Notes under the pieces: model-generated
Databases searched by the model: none
Told to the model about the DNA's origin: nothing
What the model saw: the letters and a program-made list of their open reading frames with translations, nothing else
NCBI GenBank assembly: GCA_910585275.1
Contig: CAJUCW010000037.1
Location: 1-34,509, forward strand
Source of the DNA: an uncultured Muribaculaceae bacterium
GTDB taxonomy: Bacteria; Bacteroidota; Bacteroidia; Bacteroidales; Muribaculaceae
Direction of reading: 5' to 3'
DNA length: 34,509 nt
Made by a program: the position numbers and the translations under genes
In this document: positions 23,706 to 32,725 of the stretch, piece after piece
Layout: each line of letters starts with the position of its first letter
Position numbering within the stretch: position 1 is the first letter of the stretch

Positions 23706-24401
23706 ATGAAAAAAATAATAGTAGCCATCGACGGCTATTCCTCTTCCGGCAAAAGCACCATGGCGCGCGAACTTGCCGCACGTGTAGGTTATATATATGT
23801 AGATTCCGGGGCGATGTACCGGGCCGTGACCCTCTATGCCATGCGCCACGGAATGATAACTCCCGACAAAACCGTTGACACGGAAAGACTCGTGGCCGCA
23901 CTCCCATCCATCCATATTTCATTCGCCCCGGCCGGAGCCGACGGTGTGCAACACACCCTCCTCAACGGCGAAGACGTGGAGCGAGAGATACGCGACATGC
24001 AGGTGAGCGAAAACGTAAGCCCCGTGGCCGTGATTCAGGAAGTGCGCCAACGTCTTGTGGCGCTCCAGCAGGAATTCGGAGAACACAAGGGCATAGTAAT
24101 GGACGGACGCGACATCGGCACCACCGTTTTCCCGAATGCCGAACTGAAGGTATTCGTATGTGCAAGTCCTGAAGAACGCGCACGCCGCCGCCTTAAGGAA
24201 CTCTCGGAAAAAGGTGAGAATGTGACGTATCAAGAGGTGTATGACAACGTCGTTGAACGCGACCGTATCGACACATCCCGCGAGGTATCACCCCTGCGTA
24301 AGGCCGAAGATGCCATCGAACTCGACAACGGCACGATGACCCGCCAAGAACAGATGGACTGGCTGCTCAGACAATTCGAGGCAGCCATAATAAAATCCTG
24401 A
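23706..24401 (+). CDS. cmk: Cytidylate kinase
   Basis: This 231-residue cytoplasmic kinase phosphorylates CMP and dCMP with ATP. The P-loop GYSSSGKS is at 10-17, followed by the family motif YVDSGAMYRAVTLYA (residues about 31-45). MDGRDIGTTVFPNAELKVF near 132-150 is the signature that binds nucleotide and closes over it, and SPEERARRRLKEL forms the lid. RIDTSREVSPLRKAEDAIEL near the end is also typical of Cmk. The length is normal for bacterial Cmk. It follows ribE after the inverted heptamer repeats and is 3 bp from ispH, so cmk, ispH and tadA form a tight run. Confidence 0.96.
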   Translation: MKKIIVAIDGYSSSGKSTMARELAARVGYIYVDSGAMYRAVTLYAMRHGMITPDKTVDTERLVAALPSIHISFAPAGADGVQHTLLNGEDVEREIRDMQVSENVSPVAVIQEVRQRLVALQQEFGEHKGIVMDGRDIGTTVFPNAELKVFVCASPEERARRRLKELSEKGENVTYQEVYDNVVERDRIDTSREVSPLRKAEDAIELDNGTMTRQEQMDWLLRQFEAAIIKS

Positions 24402-24404
24402 GAC

Positions 24405-25295
24405 ATGGCTGTAGAGATTGACGTAAACTCCGGGTTCTGCTTCGGCGTGGTCACAGCCATCAGGAAAGCCGAAGAGGAACTGCAAGACAGCGGGCAACTA
24501 TACTGCCTCGGCGACATCGTACACAATGCCGGGGAAGTGGAACGCCTTTGCGAAAAAGGGCTGCGCACCATCACTCATGAAGAACTCGGAAAACTTTATG
24601 ACGTAAAGGTGCTCCTGCGAGCCCACGGAGAGCCTCCCCAGACCTACGCCATCGCCGAAGCCAACAACGTCACGATAATCGACGCGACATGTCCGGTGGT
24701 GCTCCAACTCCAGAGGAGGATTAAAAAGGCATACAACGAAGGTCTGGAGGCTGAGAAAAATGGCGGTGCCAAACCTCTGATAGTGATTTACGGCAAAAAC
24801 GGCCACGCCGAGGTAAACGGCCTCGTAGGGCAAACCAACGGCGAGGCTGTAGTCATCCAGGACCTCGACGGAATCAACGGTCTTGACCTCGACCGCGACA
24901 TACTCCTATATTCGCAGACCACCAAGTCTCTTGAAGGGTTCAGGCAGGTCGTAGAAGAGATAAAAAGGAGGAAAAACAAAGGTAAATTCGAATATTTCGA
25001 CACTATCTGCCGCCAGGTGGCCAACCGCATGGAAAAAATGCGGGAATTCGCTGCATCGCATGAAGTGGTGGTTTTCGTGAGCGGGGCCAAAAGTTCCAAC
25101 GGAAAAGTGCTCTTTGAGAAATGTCGGGAAGTAAATCCCCGCACATATCTGATATCGGATGAAACGCAACTGCTTCCCGAATGGACTTCCGGAGCTGATT
25201 CAATAGGGATTTGCGGAGCCACCTCCACCCCGCTGTGGCTTATGGAGAAAGTGGCAGACAAGATAAGGAACTGTAATGACCGCAACGACAACTGA
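24405..25295 (+). CDS. ispH: 4-hydroxy-3-methylbut-2-enyl diphosphate reductase
   Basis: This 296-residue iron-sulfur enzyme performs the last step of the MEP isoprenoid pathway, reducing HMBPP to IPP and DMAPP. The three cluster-binding cysteines are present: C12 (SGFCFGV), C96 (DATCPVV) and C202 (DTICRQV). Substrate-binding and catalytic residues are also seen: H41-region DIVHNAGEV, H74 in RAHGEPP, and GKNGHAEVNG with H134 and E136. SGAKSSNGKVL and GATSTPLWL complete the fold. The gene starts 3 bp after cmk and overlaps tadA by 20 bp, so translation is likely coupled. This shows the organism uses the MEP route. Confidence 0.97.
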   Translation: MAVEIDVNSGFCFGVVTAIRKAEEELQDSGQLYCLGDIVHNAGEVERLCEKGLRTITHEELGKLYDVKVLLRAHGEPPQTYAIAEANNVTIIDATCPVVLQLQRRIKKAYNEGLEAEKNGGAKPLIVIYGKNGHAEVNGLVGQTNGEAVVIQDLDGINGLDLDRDILLYSQTTKSLEGFRQVVEEIKRRKNKGKFEYFDTICRQVANRMEKMREFAASHEVVVFVSGAKSSNGKVLFEKCREVNPRTYLISDETQLLPEWTSGADSIGICGATSTPLWLMEKVADKIRNCNDRNDN

Positions 25296-25749
25296 CGACA
25301 TCGATCCCCGCGACGAATATTTCATGCGTCTCGCCCTCGATGAGGCGCACGAGGCGGCACGTCGCGACGAAGTGCCGGTCGGCGCGATAATCGTGGCCGA
25401 TAGCCGCATCCTTGCAAGGACCCATAACCTTACAGAGACCCTGAACGACGTGACGGCTCATGCCGAAATGATGGCAATCACGGCGGCAGCCGACGCCCTC
25501 GGGGGAAAATACCTCCCCCAATGCACGCTTTACGTCACGGTAGAACCGTGCCCGATGTGTGCCGGAGCATTGGGATGGAGCCAAATCGGGCGTGTGGTAT
25601 ATGGAGCCGCCGATGCAAAAAGAGGCTTCACGAAATTCAGCCACACGGGACTCACCCTCCTCCATCCCCGCACGATCGTCACCCCCGGCGTGCTTGCCGA
25701 CGAATGCGCCGCCATCATGACCGACTTCTTCCGCCGCAAACGAAGATAA
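25276..25749 (+). CDS. tadA: tRNA(adenine-34) deaminase
   Basis: This 157-residue zinc deaminase converts A34 to inosine in the anticodon of tRNA-Arg (ACG). The catalytic HAE motif is at 62-64 (H62 binds zinc, E64 shuttles protons). The PCPMC motif at 91-95 supplies C92 and C95. GAADAKRGF and the C-terminal helix CAAIMTDFFRRKRR are typical of TadA and distinguish it from plain cytidine or guanine deaminases. Length is normal. The ATG lies 20 bp inside ispH; a slightly later start is possible because the first ~12 residues are not conserved. A shared bidirectional terminator follows. Confidence 0.95.
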   Translation: MTATTTDDIDPRDEYFMRLALDEAHEAARRDEVPVGAIIVADSRILARTHNLTETLNDVTAHAEMMAITAAADALGGKYLPQCTLYVTVEPCPMCAGALGWSQIGRVVYGAADAKRGFTKFSHTGLTLLHPRTIVTPGVLADECAAIMTDFFRRKRR

Positions 25750-25765
25750 GGATTATAACGGATTA

Positions 25766-25811
25766 AAAAACAAACGGTCCGGACGAATATTCGTCCGGAC
25801 CGTTTGTTTTT
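25766..25811. terminator. Bidirectional terminator, perfect 46-bp palindrome
   Basis: The dyad is centred between 25788 and 25789 (core GGACGAATATTCGTCC). It extends 23 bp each way without mismatch and has A and T runs at the ends. It ends the plus-strand tadA cluster and the minus-strand C10 protease gene, whose stop is 14 bp away. Confidence 0.92.
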
Positions 25812-25824
25812 ATACCCAATCGGG

Positions 25825-28800
25825 TCATTTCACCATTATGCGGCGATATACGCAAGTATTGTCCGTACGTATCACCACAACCACTGCGCCGGGTTGAAGC
25901 GCGCCAAACGTCAATACACCATCTTCTACCGACGATGAAGCAGCAACGCGGATACCCGACAAATCATATACCTCCACGGAGGCTACACCCGACAGGTCGC
26001 CCTTCACGGTCAGCACGCCGTTTTCAACCACAACGTCATAACCGCTGTCTGAAACGCCCTCAACCGAAACACTTCCGGAGAATCCGATTTCATAAGGTTC
26101 TGACAACGACCCGAGGGGATATTCCTCGAAATCGACAGACACAACGGAATCGCTTCTCTTTCCTGCAGCCGACATCATGCGGAACGCAATCTTATCACCG
26201 GGATTACCATGGACATTAATCATGACAACCCCATCGACATACATTCCGACACCACGGCATTCATCGCCGCAGAACGCGCCCACATGATAAGCCCCGGACT
26301 CGGCCAATGCATCCTTCATGCCGTCAACAACTGCCGTGACGGGCATTACGGAAGGATAGCGGTGGTTGTCGGCCACCCAAGGCGACATGTTAGCGCTCCG
26401 GGTCGGGAGCGTAGTTTCCTTGGCAGGAACAATGTTATATACGAATTCCTTCTCTGAGTTGCTGAAATACATATAGCCGGCACCGGGAGACATCGAAGAA
26501 AGCGTGCCTTTCCACGAGCCGTCGGCATCCACCTGTTCAAAACCGTCGAGACCGACAAGCATGTCGCCCTCTTCGGCACCTGCATTGGCAAGAAGGTCGT
26601 TTATCAGAAGGCTCGAATCATCTGTGGGGCAGCCAATCCAGTTCCATCCTTTGCATAGTTTAACCGGCGTGGCAGGGTCAAACGACACTCCGGAAATCCT
26701 GCCGGTCCACGACGCATCGCTTACACATACCTTATACGCCTCAAGCGGATTAAGCTCCGACAGATTGCCTACAAGGCCATATTTCGGGTCTCTAACCACT
26801 TCCTCCGTCTGTGAAAGGATACGGCTCACACCGTCGCCTGCAAATTCCGACACGCTCACCGCATTTTCCACATTGTGCGAAATCCAGTTCCAGTTCTCGG
26901 CAAGAGAATAGCCTATATCGCTTTTCTTAAGGCCATAGCCGAACTCCACGTTTTCAGAGAAGTTGCCTTTGTATTCAGCCACAGCCCTTACGGTCATCTC
27001 ATCTCCTGTCATTTCGAGAGGAGAATCATATACCTTACGCGAACCTTCGGCAGAAACGGGGTCGGTGCCATCGATGGTATAGTAAATCACCGCACCTTCC
27101 GTCTGTGTGGAGAGTTCTATCTTGCTCGAACGATAGAGCGCCGAACCGTCTTCTTTAGATGCGGCCGGATCGAACACCCAGAACGGATGGCTTCCGATTT
27201 TATACTCAGCAGCACCAACCTCTTCATTGGCACAGAGATATGCAGAGAAAGGAAGCGAAGCCTTTGCATTGTCACCTTCCTCACGTACAAATGCATCGCC
27301 CTTTTCATTAAGAACGTAGCATATGCCCTGACGCATTTCTCCGTCGAAAGAACCGTAAAGAGAATAGTTCTTTCCTCTTGCCGCCAGTTCTTCCGGAATC
27401 GGGGTATAAGGCACATCATACACGACACTGTCTGCCGATGACTGTCCCTCTGCATAGAATGTAACGGGAACTTCCTTGAAGGGAGCGCTCATCGACGCCA
27501 TGTACGGGCGGTTGGGTAGAATAGAACCTTGTGCTGTCATTTCCACAGAGTCGTTTCCATCGAAAGAGACAACCGACAGCCCGCTTCCCTCGCGGGTGCC
27601 GAACTCTACTCCATATTCCATACCTTCCGGTGCAAACGGTAGGATTATTCCTCTCCAGCCTGCATCAATGTCGGAACCTTCGCTGCCGGGGATGTTGACA
27701 GTAAAGGATATGCGGTGTTTGCCAAGACTGAAACTTGCGGGTGCATTAAACGCATAACTACCGTCAAGAACAATATCCGACGCTGCCACACGGGCTCCGT
27801 TTTCATTCAGAATCACGTTCAAGGAGTCGGCATCGGCAAGACTGCCATCCGACATATAGATAAGACAGTTCGGATTAATGCCTTTGAACGAGGCGGCGTT
27901 TATACCCGACTCTCCGCTTCTCGTGGCCGGTGCGCCGGATGCCGGGATGATGATGCTCGTTAAGTTGACACAACCTTCGAAAGCACCCTCGCCGATAGTG
28001 TTGACTCCGGGGAAGATGATGCTCTCAAGATTCTCACATCCCTTGAACGAAGATGCGCCAATCTCCGTGACATTGCCCGACATAACTACATTCCTGAGGT
28101 TTGTCATGCCGGTGAAAGCGTCGGCCGGAATCTCGCTGTTGTCTATACCGGTGAGATCCAGTGTCTCGACCGACTCAAATTTCTCGCGAATCGACTTAAA
28201 CGCATTCTCGTCAACCTCTCCTGTCACGGCAAGCTCTGAGAACGATTCCACATCATCCTTCTTCACCACCGGGAGGTCTCCGGATGCGATAGGCTCTCCT
28301 TCAACAGGAGTGACGGAGGCATCCACCTTTACCCAGGTGTTGCCGGGGAGGGAGGAAACGGTATAGCAACCCTCCTCATCGGGAAGCACCGTCTCTATCG
28401 GCCATTCATATTCCGGTTCTGAACCGAGCTTGGTTATGATCTTATTCTCAACCCTGACATCAAGGCTTACGTTGGGCGAAGATGTTGTAAGACGGAATTT
28501 ATAGTCTTTCCCTTCCCTATAAAGAGTTTTGGTTACAGATGAATTAGTATCAAACATCGACATGTCAACATCGTCCCATCTGTCACCGTCTTCAAGATTG
28601 ACAATCTCCGCAGTCACACCATCCGGCAGCTGGAACGTGATACCATAATAAAATTCAACATCTATTACATGGTCCTGAGGATGCTTGATATTGCCTGGCT
28701 GATACCAGTCATCAAATTTCACAGCATACTGTCCGTATTTGAAATAGCTGGTGCCGGTCATGTCCTGCCCATTATCATAGAGCTTGAACGCCTCTCCGGG

Positions 28801-31800
28801 ACGTCGGATTGCATTCCTGCTCAGCGTACAGTTGGGAAGGCCAACAGTGACAGAAAGTTCCTTTCCTGATGTATATTCAATCTTGGTCAGGTCGTTGTAA
28901 TACTGGTTGTATCCGAAGCTCCTTGTCGGGTCTATCTGGATGTTGTAATATTTGGCAGAAGTTTTCTGTCCAAGGCTGTTCCAGTATGAAGCCGCACCAT
29001 ATGCGCCTTCAGAACCCTGTGGAACCTCAAGCGTAATGCTTGAACAATCTGCGGGGAACGGACTCATATTGCCGGTTGACGGTGGGGTTGAGCCAAGCAT
29101 CACAATCTTTCCAAGACCTGCGCATGACGAGAACGCACTGCTGCCAACATAAGTCACTGTCGATGGGAGCGTAATCTCTTTAAGATTCGTGCAGCGATAG
29201 AAAGCGTTTTCCTCGATGCTCTCAAGATTCGACGGCAATATCACCGACCTAAGCGTTGATGACGACAGGGACTTGGTTGGAACAAATGCGTTTGTCGGGA
29301 TAGCGTTCTTGGCTCCGACCGCTCCCTTTATCGTTACATCCGACAAATCAAGGTCAACTATATTGCCTGAATTGTTACGAAATGCGTCAAACTCCGTTGA
29401 AAGAATAGTTCCTATCAACTTCAGCCTTGACGGGCAAGCCGCTATCTTGCTTGCAAGTTCCCCTTCCCTGACATTCACAACCACATAATCGTCGGCATCG
29501 GCAGCATTCACCTGTATTGCGATATCAAGGTCTTCTGTCACCGACGGAATCGATACGTTTGCGATGGCGGCCTTCACCACCTTATTGACACCGTTGACCG
29601 AAAGGGTTATGCGGTCGGCCGTTGACACCGGCATCACCTTTAGAGTGAACGGCATGCCTCTTACCACCTGGCTTGCACCACCCTGGATAACGGCTCCGTT
29701 TACTGATGAAGGCATGTTCACGCTGTGATACACCACCTTATTGCCTACCGCGTCGATACGGTCAACAATAGTATCACTCTCCGCATTAAGCAAATACCAG
29801 TTTTTCTTGTTGTACGAGGTCGCTATGCAAACACGGTTTCCGTCCCTGACTGTAGCGTCCTTCACCTGACAGGTGAAGTTGTACGACAGGTTGCCGGCAT
29901 TTGTAAACGCGTTGGTCATCACAGGTGAGATAAACTCCTTGATTCCACCATTCTTGTCGGTAAGCACTACTCCGAAATATTTCAAAGCACCGTCGCCGGT
30001 TGGCACCTTTATCGCGTTCACCCTTACTGTAAAGGCTTTTCCGGGTATGACGTTGACAACATCCGTCACGAGCCCCACTCCGCCTTCATCGCCGGTGATT
30101 GCCCAGTCGGTGTCCTCGAACGTAGGCTCCGGATTCCTGAAGTTTACATGAAAGAGTGTATTGCCTTTGACAACGGATTTATACACACCTTCTGCATCTG
30201 CATACAGGCGTGTGTTGTTGGCATAGACCTCCATGGTGGCATCGCCGAATGAATCGTCACATTCCACCTTGAAACTGTATTCGGTGCCCGGAACTACTTC
30301 CGTACCCTCGGTTAGAGTAGTAACCTTAAGACCCTTCGATTCCTGAACCATCACCTTGCAATAATCCGGTGCGACGGCATCCTGCTCGGTGATTTCCTTG
30401 AAATCCTGCCAATATTCCTTGGCCTGGTATGCGGAGGTTGCGCCTGTCGGCACCACAAGCCTTGCCCTGGGGGTTCCGTTGAACACACACCAGTTTACCC
30501 ATGCCGGCGAAGAACGCCTTACAGTCACCTCGCGCAATGACGAGCAGCCAAGGAATATATTATATTCATACGTGCCTACAGAGGCGGGAATCTCTATGGA
30601 ACGCAATCCGGAATAGCTGAAACATCCGCTCTTGAATGCCGTGATATTGGATGGCAGAATAATGCTTTCCAACGAGCCGTAGCCGCTCAACGCCTTCGCA
30701 GGAATGGCATTAGCCGGATTGGAACCCTTCGCAAGGATGCTCACCTGAGAGATGTCGAGTCGTTTAAGTTTCATTCGGTCTCGGATAAACGTGAAGTCAT
30801 CTGCGTTCATCGTGCCGTAAAGGGTAAGGTCAACCACCGTTGACGACGCCTTCTCGTCTATAAGTCGCGACAAGGTGCCGGCCTCCACCCACAGCGTGCT
30901 TTTTGTCAGCACTTCAGAGGCATCCTGGACTATGATGTCTATCTTCTGGTCTTCAACCACATTGGAGAGGGTATAGACATCCGAAGCATCAGGAGTGAGG
31001 ATAAAACCGTTGGCTTTTACAGTCACAACCTTGTCAACCGACGTGGGCACAACCTTGAATGAATAGTCTCGCCCTTTGATCACTCTTGAGTCGGTCGCCG
31101 TAATCTCCACAAAATCCATTGCAACGGGCACCATTACCGAATAATATGGTATCACACCACCTTTGGCGGAGAAATCGCCGGGCGCAAGAAGGTCGCCGGC
31201 TACAGGATACCATGTCTGTTCTCCGGTATTTCCTGTCACAAGACGCACCACATCTCCGTCATCAACAGAAACGTCGGACGGAAGCCAGCACCGGAAGTCA
31301 GCATATTTCACCAACTGAAGCGACCCGAGGCCGAAACGGCGACTCTCGCTCAACAGACATTTCATCTTGCCCTTGGCATTGAAAAGAGCAACCGCGATAT
31401 TTCCGCTGAACCCTGAGTTGGAAATGTTTTTCAAGGCTCCAGCCCTTACGGTAAACTCTTTCCCTGACTCCACATCTGTCTCATCAAGCGTAAGTCCCGG
31501 CTGGCGCTCGTCGCTCGTTATGTGAATGGGCGACCACGCCGCGCCATCCGACGCCGGCTTGATGTTATACACTACTGTTGTAAGGTCATTGAAACTGTGG
31601 GAGGAGCTCACTACAGGATTCAAGGCATCCGAAGCATAATAGCCGTTGGCTGCGCCTCCCCAGCCCCAATTGATGTGGAAATAAGCTATACCTCCACGCA
31701 TCTGATAGCCGTCGCATACAAAAGCATGCCCTGCAGAAATGTCCTGGCCGCTATAGAGCACCGGCCGTCCGGATTCAATCTCGTTCACGATCAAAGCATC

Positions 31801-32610
31801 CCATGAACTGCGATCCATCTCTGAACGTTTCTTATACGAAACGCCTGCGTCATAGCCGAACATCGACGTCAAAGCGTATGGCACCTTGACCTCGAATGCA
31901 CTTGAACTTGACATGCCGAAATCGGTGCCTATCGCCACTGCGGCATCCGCCACAAGTGTGGCTACCGCCTGCGCTTCTATATCTGAATACCCGCTGCGAT
32001 AATTGTCGCCTCGCATATTGTCCCAGCTATATGCCGTAGCCTCTCCTTCCTTTATCAAGGAAGAAGGACGTGACGCAGGAGAGCCATGATACTTCAATAT
32101 CTCTGCCAATGCCACACCCACACATCCTGTAAGGCGGCGATTGGGTATGTTATTGTTGAATGGTGCCTCCTGACTCCAGGACGGGGTTTCGAGTAATACT
32201 GAACCAGAGTCGCCGCTGCGTGTTGCCAGATTATAGGAGGATATCCACTCCATCCCTGAAACCGGGCTGGATATTACAGGACAGACTGCATCTGGAACCG
32301 ATTCCCGGCTCCATGTGGATGTATCGGAGTAACCGACAACCGGCAATGCCCTGTCATCGGCCGACACAATAATGAAACCTTTTCCATCTTTCGCGTTGAA
32401 AATGTATGAAACCGGAATGGAGGCGGCATCGGTGGCTGTATGAACGAGCTCGAAAGCATCTGTGTCTGCCAACCGGTAAACATCGCCGGTCCGAAAGAAT
32501 TCGGCGGCAACCGTCTTTGCATCATCCACAGTCAATGTCGCGCCATAGGATAATCCCGGCGACGCGACGCAGAGTGCAAGAATCAGCGTCTGCAGATTTG
32601 GTTTAAACAT
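25825..32610 (-). CDS. Giant secreted C10 (streptopain-like) cysteine protease with LRR modules and type IX-like tail
   Basis: This is a 2261-residue secreted protein. It has a signal peptide (1-24), a Spi-type propeptide (about 25-110, DAKTVAAEFFRTG, GFIIVSADDRALPVVGY) and a peptidase C10 domain (about 115-335). Nucleophile C163 is in RRLTGCVGVALAEILKYHG, H295 in SAGHAFVCDGY, and N314/W315 in FHINWGWGG. Beta-rich modules follow. They are interspersed with three BspA-like LRR_5 blocks near 570-742, 1040-1225 and 1452-1567 (LESIILPSNITAFKSGCF, LRSVILPSNLESIEENAFY, LRNVVMSGNVTEIGASSFKG). A chitobiase-C-like segment (VIYYTIDGTDPVS) lies near 1830-1890. The last ~80 residues (YDLSGIRVAASS, ending RRIMVK) look like a type IX sorting domain. 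Streptopain relatives have about 400-850 residues, so this is very large. Probable host- or diet-protein-degrading adhesin. Confidence 0.92.
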   Translation of the reverse strand: MFKPNLQTLILALCVASPGLSYGATLTVDDAKTVAAEFFRTGDVYRLADTDAFELVHTATDAASIPVSYIFNAKDGKGFIIVSADDRALPVVGYSDTSTWSRESVPDAVCPVISSPVSGMEWISSYNLATRSGDSGSVLLETPSWSQEAPFNNNIPNRRLTGCVGVALAEILKYHGSPASRPSSLIKEGEATAYSWDNMRGDNYRSGYSDIEAQAVATLVADAAVAIGTDFGMSSSSAFEVKVPYALTSMFGYDAGVSYKKRSEMDRSSWDALIVNEIESGRPVLYSGQDISAGHAFVCDGYQMRGGIAYFHINWGWGGAANGYYASDALNPVVSSSHSFNDLTTVVYNIKPASDGAAWSPIHITSDERQPGLTLDETDVESGKEFTVRAGALKNISNSGFSGNIAVALFNAKGKMKCLLSESRRFGLGSLQLVKYADFRCWLPSDVSVDDGDVVRLVTGNTGEQTWYPVAGDLLAPGDFSAKGGVIPYYSVMVPVAMDFVEITATDSRVIKGRDYSFKVVPTSVDKVVTVKANGFILTPDASDVYTLSNVVEDQKIDIIVQDASEVLTKSTLWVEAGTLSRLIDEKASSTVVDLTLYGTMNADDFTFIRDRMKLKRLDISQVSILAKGSNPANAIPAKALSGYGSLESIILPSNITAFKSGCFSYSGLRSIEIPASVGTYEYNIFLGCSSLREVTVRRSSPAWVNWCVFNGTPRARLVVPTGATSAYQAKEYWQDFKEITEQDAVAPDYCKVMVQESKGLKVTTLTEGTEVVPGTEYSFKVECDDSFGDATMEVYANNTRLYADAEGVYKSVVKGNTLFHVNFRNPEPTFEDTDWAITGDEGGVGLVTDVVNVIPGKAFTVRVNAIKVPTGDGALKYFGVVLTDKNGGIKEFISPVMTNAFTNAGNLSYNFTCQVKDATVRDGNRVCIATSYNKKNWYLLNAESDTIVDRIDAVGNKVVYHSVNMPSSVNGAVIQGGASQVVRGMPFTLKVMPVSTADRITLSVNGVNKVVKAAIANVSIPSVTEDLDIAIQVNAADADDYVVVNVREGELASKIAACPSRLKLIGTILSTEFDAFRNNSGNIVDLDLSDVTIKGAVGAKNAIPTNAFVPTKSLSSSTLRSVILPSNLESIEENAFYRCTNLKEITLPSTVTYVGSSAFSSCAGLGKIVMLGSTPPSTGNMSPFPADCSSITLEVPQGSEGAYGAASYWNSLGQKTSAKYYNIQIDPTRSFGYNQYYNDLTKIEYTSGKELSVTVGLPNCTLSRNAIRRPGEAFKLYDNGQDMTGTSYFKYGQYAVKFDDWYQPGNIKHPQDHVIDVEFYYGITFQLPDGVTAEIVNLEDGDRWDDVDMSMFDTNSSVTKTLYREGKDYKFRLTTSSPNVSLDVRVENKIITKLGSEPEYEWPIETVLPDEEGCYTVSSLPGNTWVKVDASVTPVEGEPIASGDLPVVKKDDVESFSELAVTGEVDENAFKSIREKFESVETLDLTGIDNSEIPADAFTGMTNLRNVVMSGNVTEIGASSFKGCENLESIIFPGVNTIGEGAFEGCVNLTSIIIPASGAPATRSGESGINAASFKGINPNCLIYMSDGSLADADSLNVILNENGARVAASDIVLDGSYAFNAPASFSLGKHRISFTVNIPGSEGSDIDAGWRGIILPFAPEGMEYGVEFGTREGSGLSVVSFDGNDSVEMTAQGSILPNRPYMASMSAPFKEVPVTFYAEGQSSADSVVYDVPYTPIPEELAARGKNYSLYGSFDGEMRQGICYVLNEKGDAFVREEGDNAKASLPFSAYLCANEEVGAAEYKIGSHPFWVFDPAASKEDGSALYRSSKIELSTQTEGAVIYYTIDGTDPVSAEGSRKVYDSPLEMTGDEMTVRAVAEYKGNFSENVEFGYGLKKSDIGYSLAENWNWISHNVENAVSVSEFAGDGVSRILSQTEEVVRDPKYGLVGNLSELNPLEAYKVCVSDASWTGRISGVSFDPATPVKLCKGWNWIGCPTDDSSLLINDLLANAGAEEGDMLVGLDGFEQVDADGSWKGTLSSMSPGAGYMYFSNSEKEFVYNIVPAKETTLPTRSANMSPWVADNHRYPSVMPVTAVVDGMKDALAESGAYHVGAFCGDECRGVGMYVDGVVMINVHGNPGDKIAFRMMSAAGKRSDSVVSVDFEEYPLGSLSEPYEIGFSGSVSVEGVSDSGYDVVVENGVLTVKGDLSGVASVEVYDLSGIRVAASSSVEDGVLTFGALQPGAVVVVIRTDNTCVYRRIMVK

Positions 32611-32650
32611 AAGTCTTGATTTATTTTTATTTGGTTTATTTGATTTCGTT

Positions 32651-32670
32651 GAAGTTGTTTAAACGACTTC
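32651..32670. promoter_or_regulatory. 20-bp palindrome upstream of the C10 protease
   Basis: GAAGTTGTTTAAACGACTTC is symmetric except for one base pair. It lies 40 bp before the protease ATG in a 115-bp gap where no TAnnTTTG box is visible on the minus strand. It could be an operator or a small hairpin. Confidence 0.35.
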
Positions 32671-32684
32671 GATACATGAATTTG

Positions 32685-32719
32685 GAGGGTGTGCCTTTCT
32701 TTGATGTTGACACACCCTC
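32685..32719 (-). terminator. Hairpin after the repeat-protein gene, weak terminator candidate
   Basis: GAGGGTGTG (32685-32693) pairs perfectly with CACACCCTC (32711-32719) around a 17-base loop. It is 6 bp from the repeat-protein stop codon. There is no T run on the minus strand, so read-through into the protease or transcript-end protection is also possible. Confidence 0.45.
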
Positions 32720-32725
32720 TCTTAA

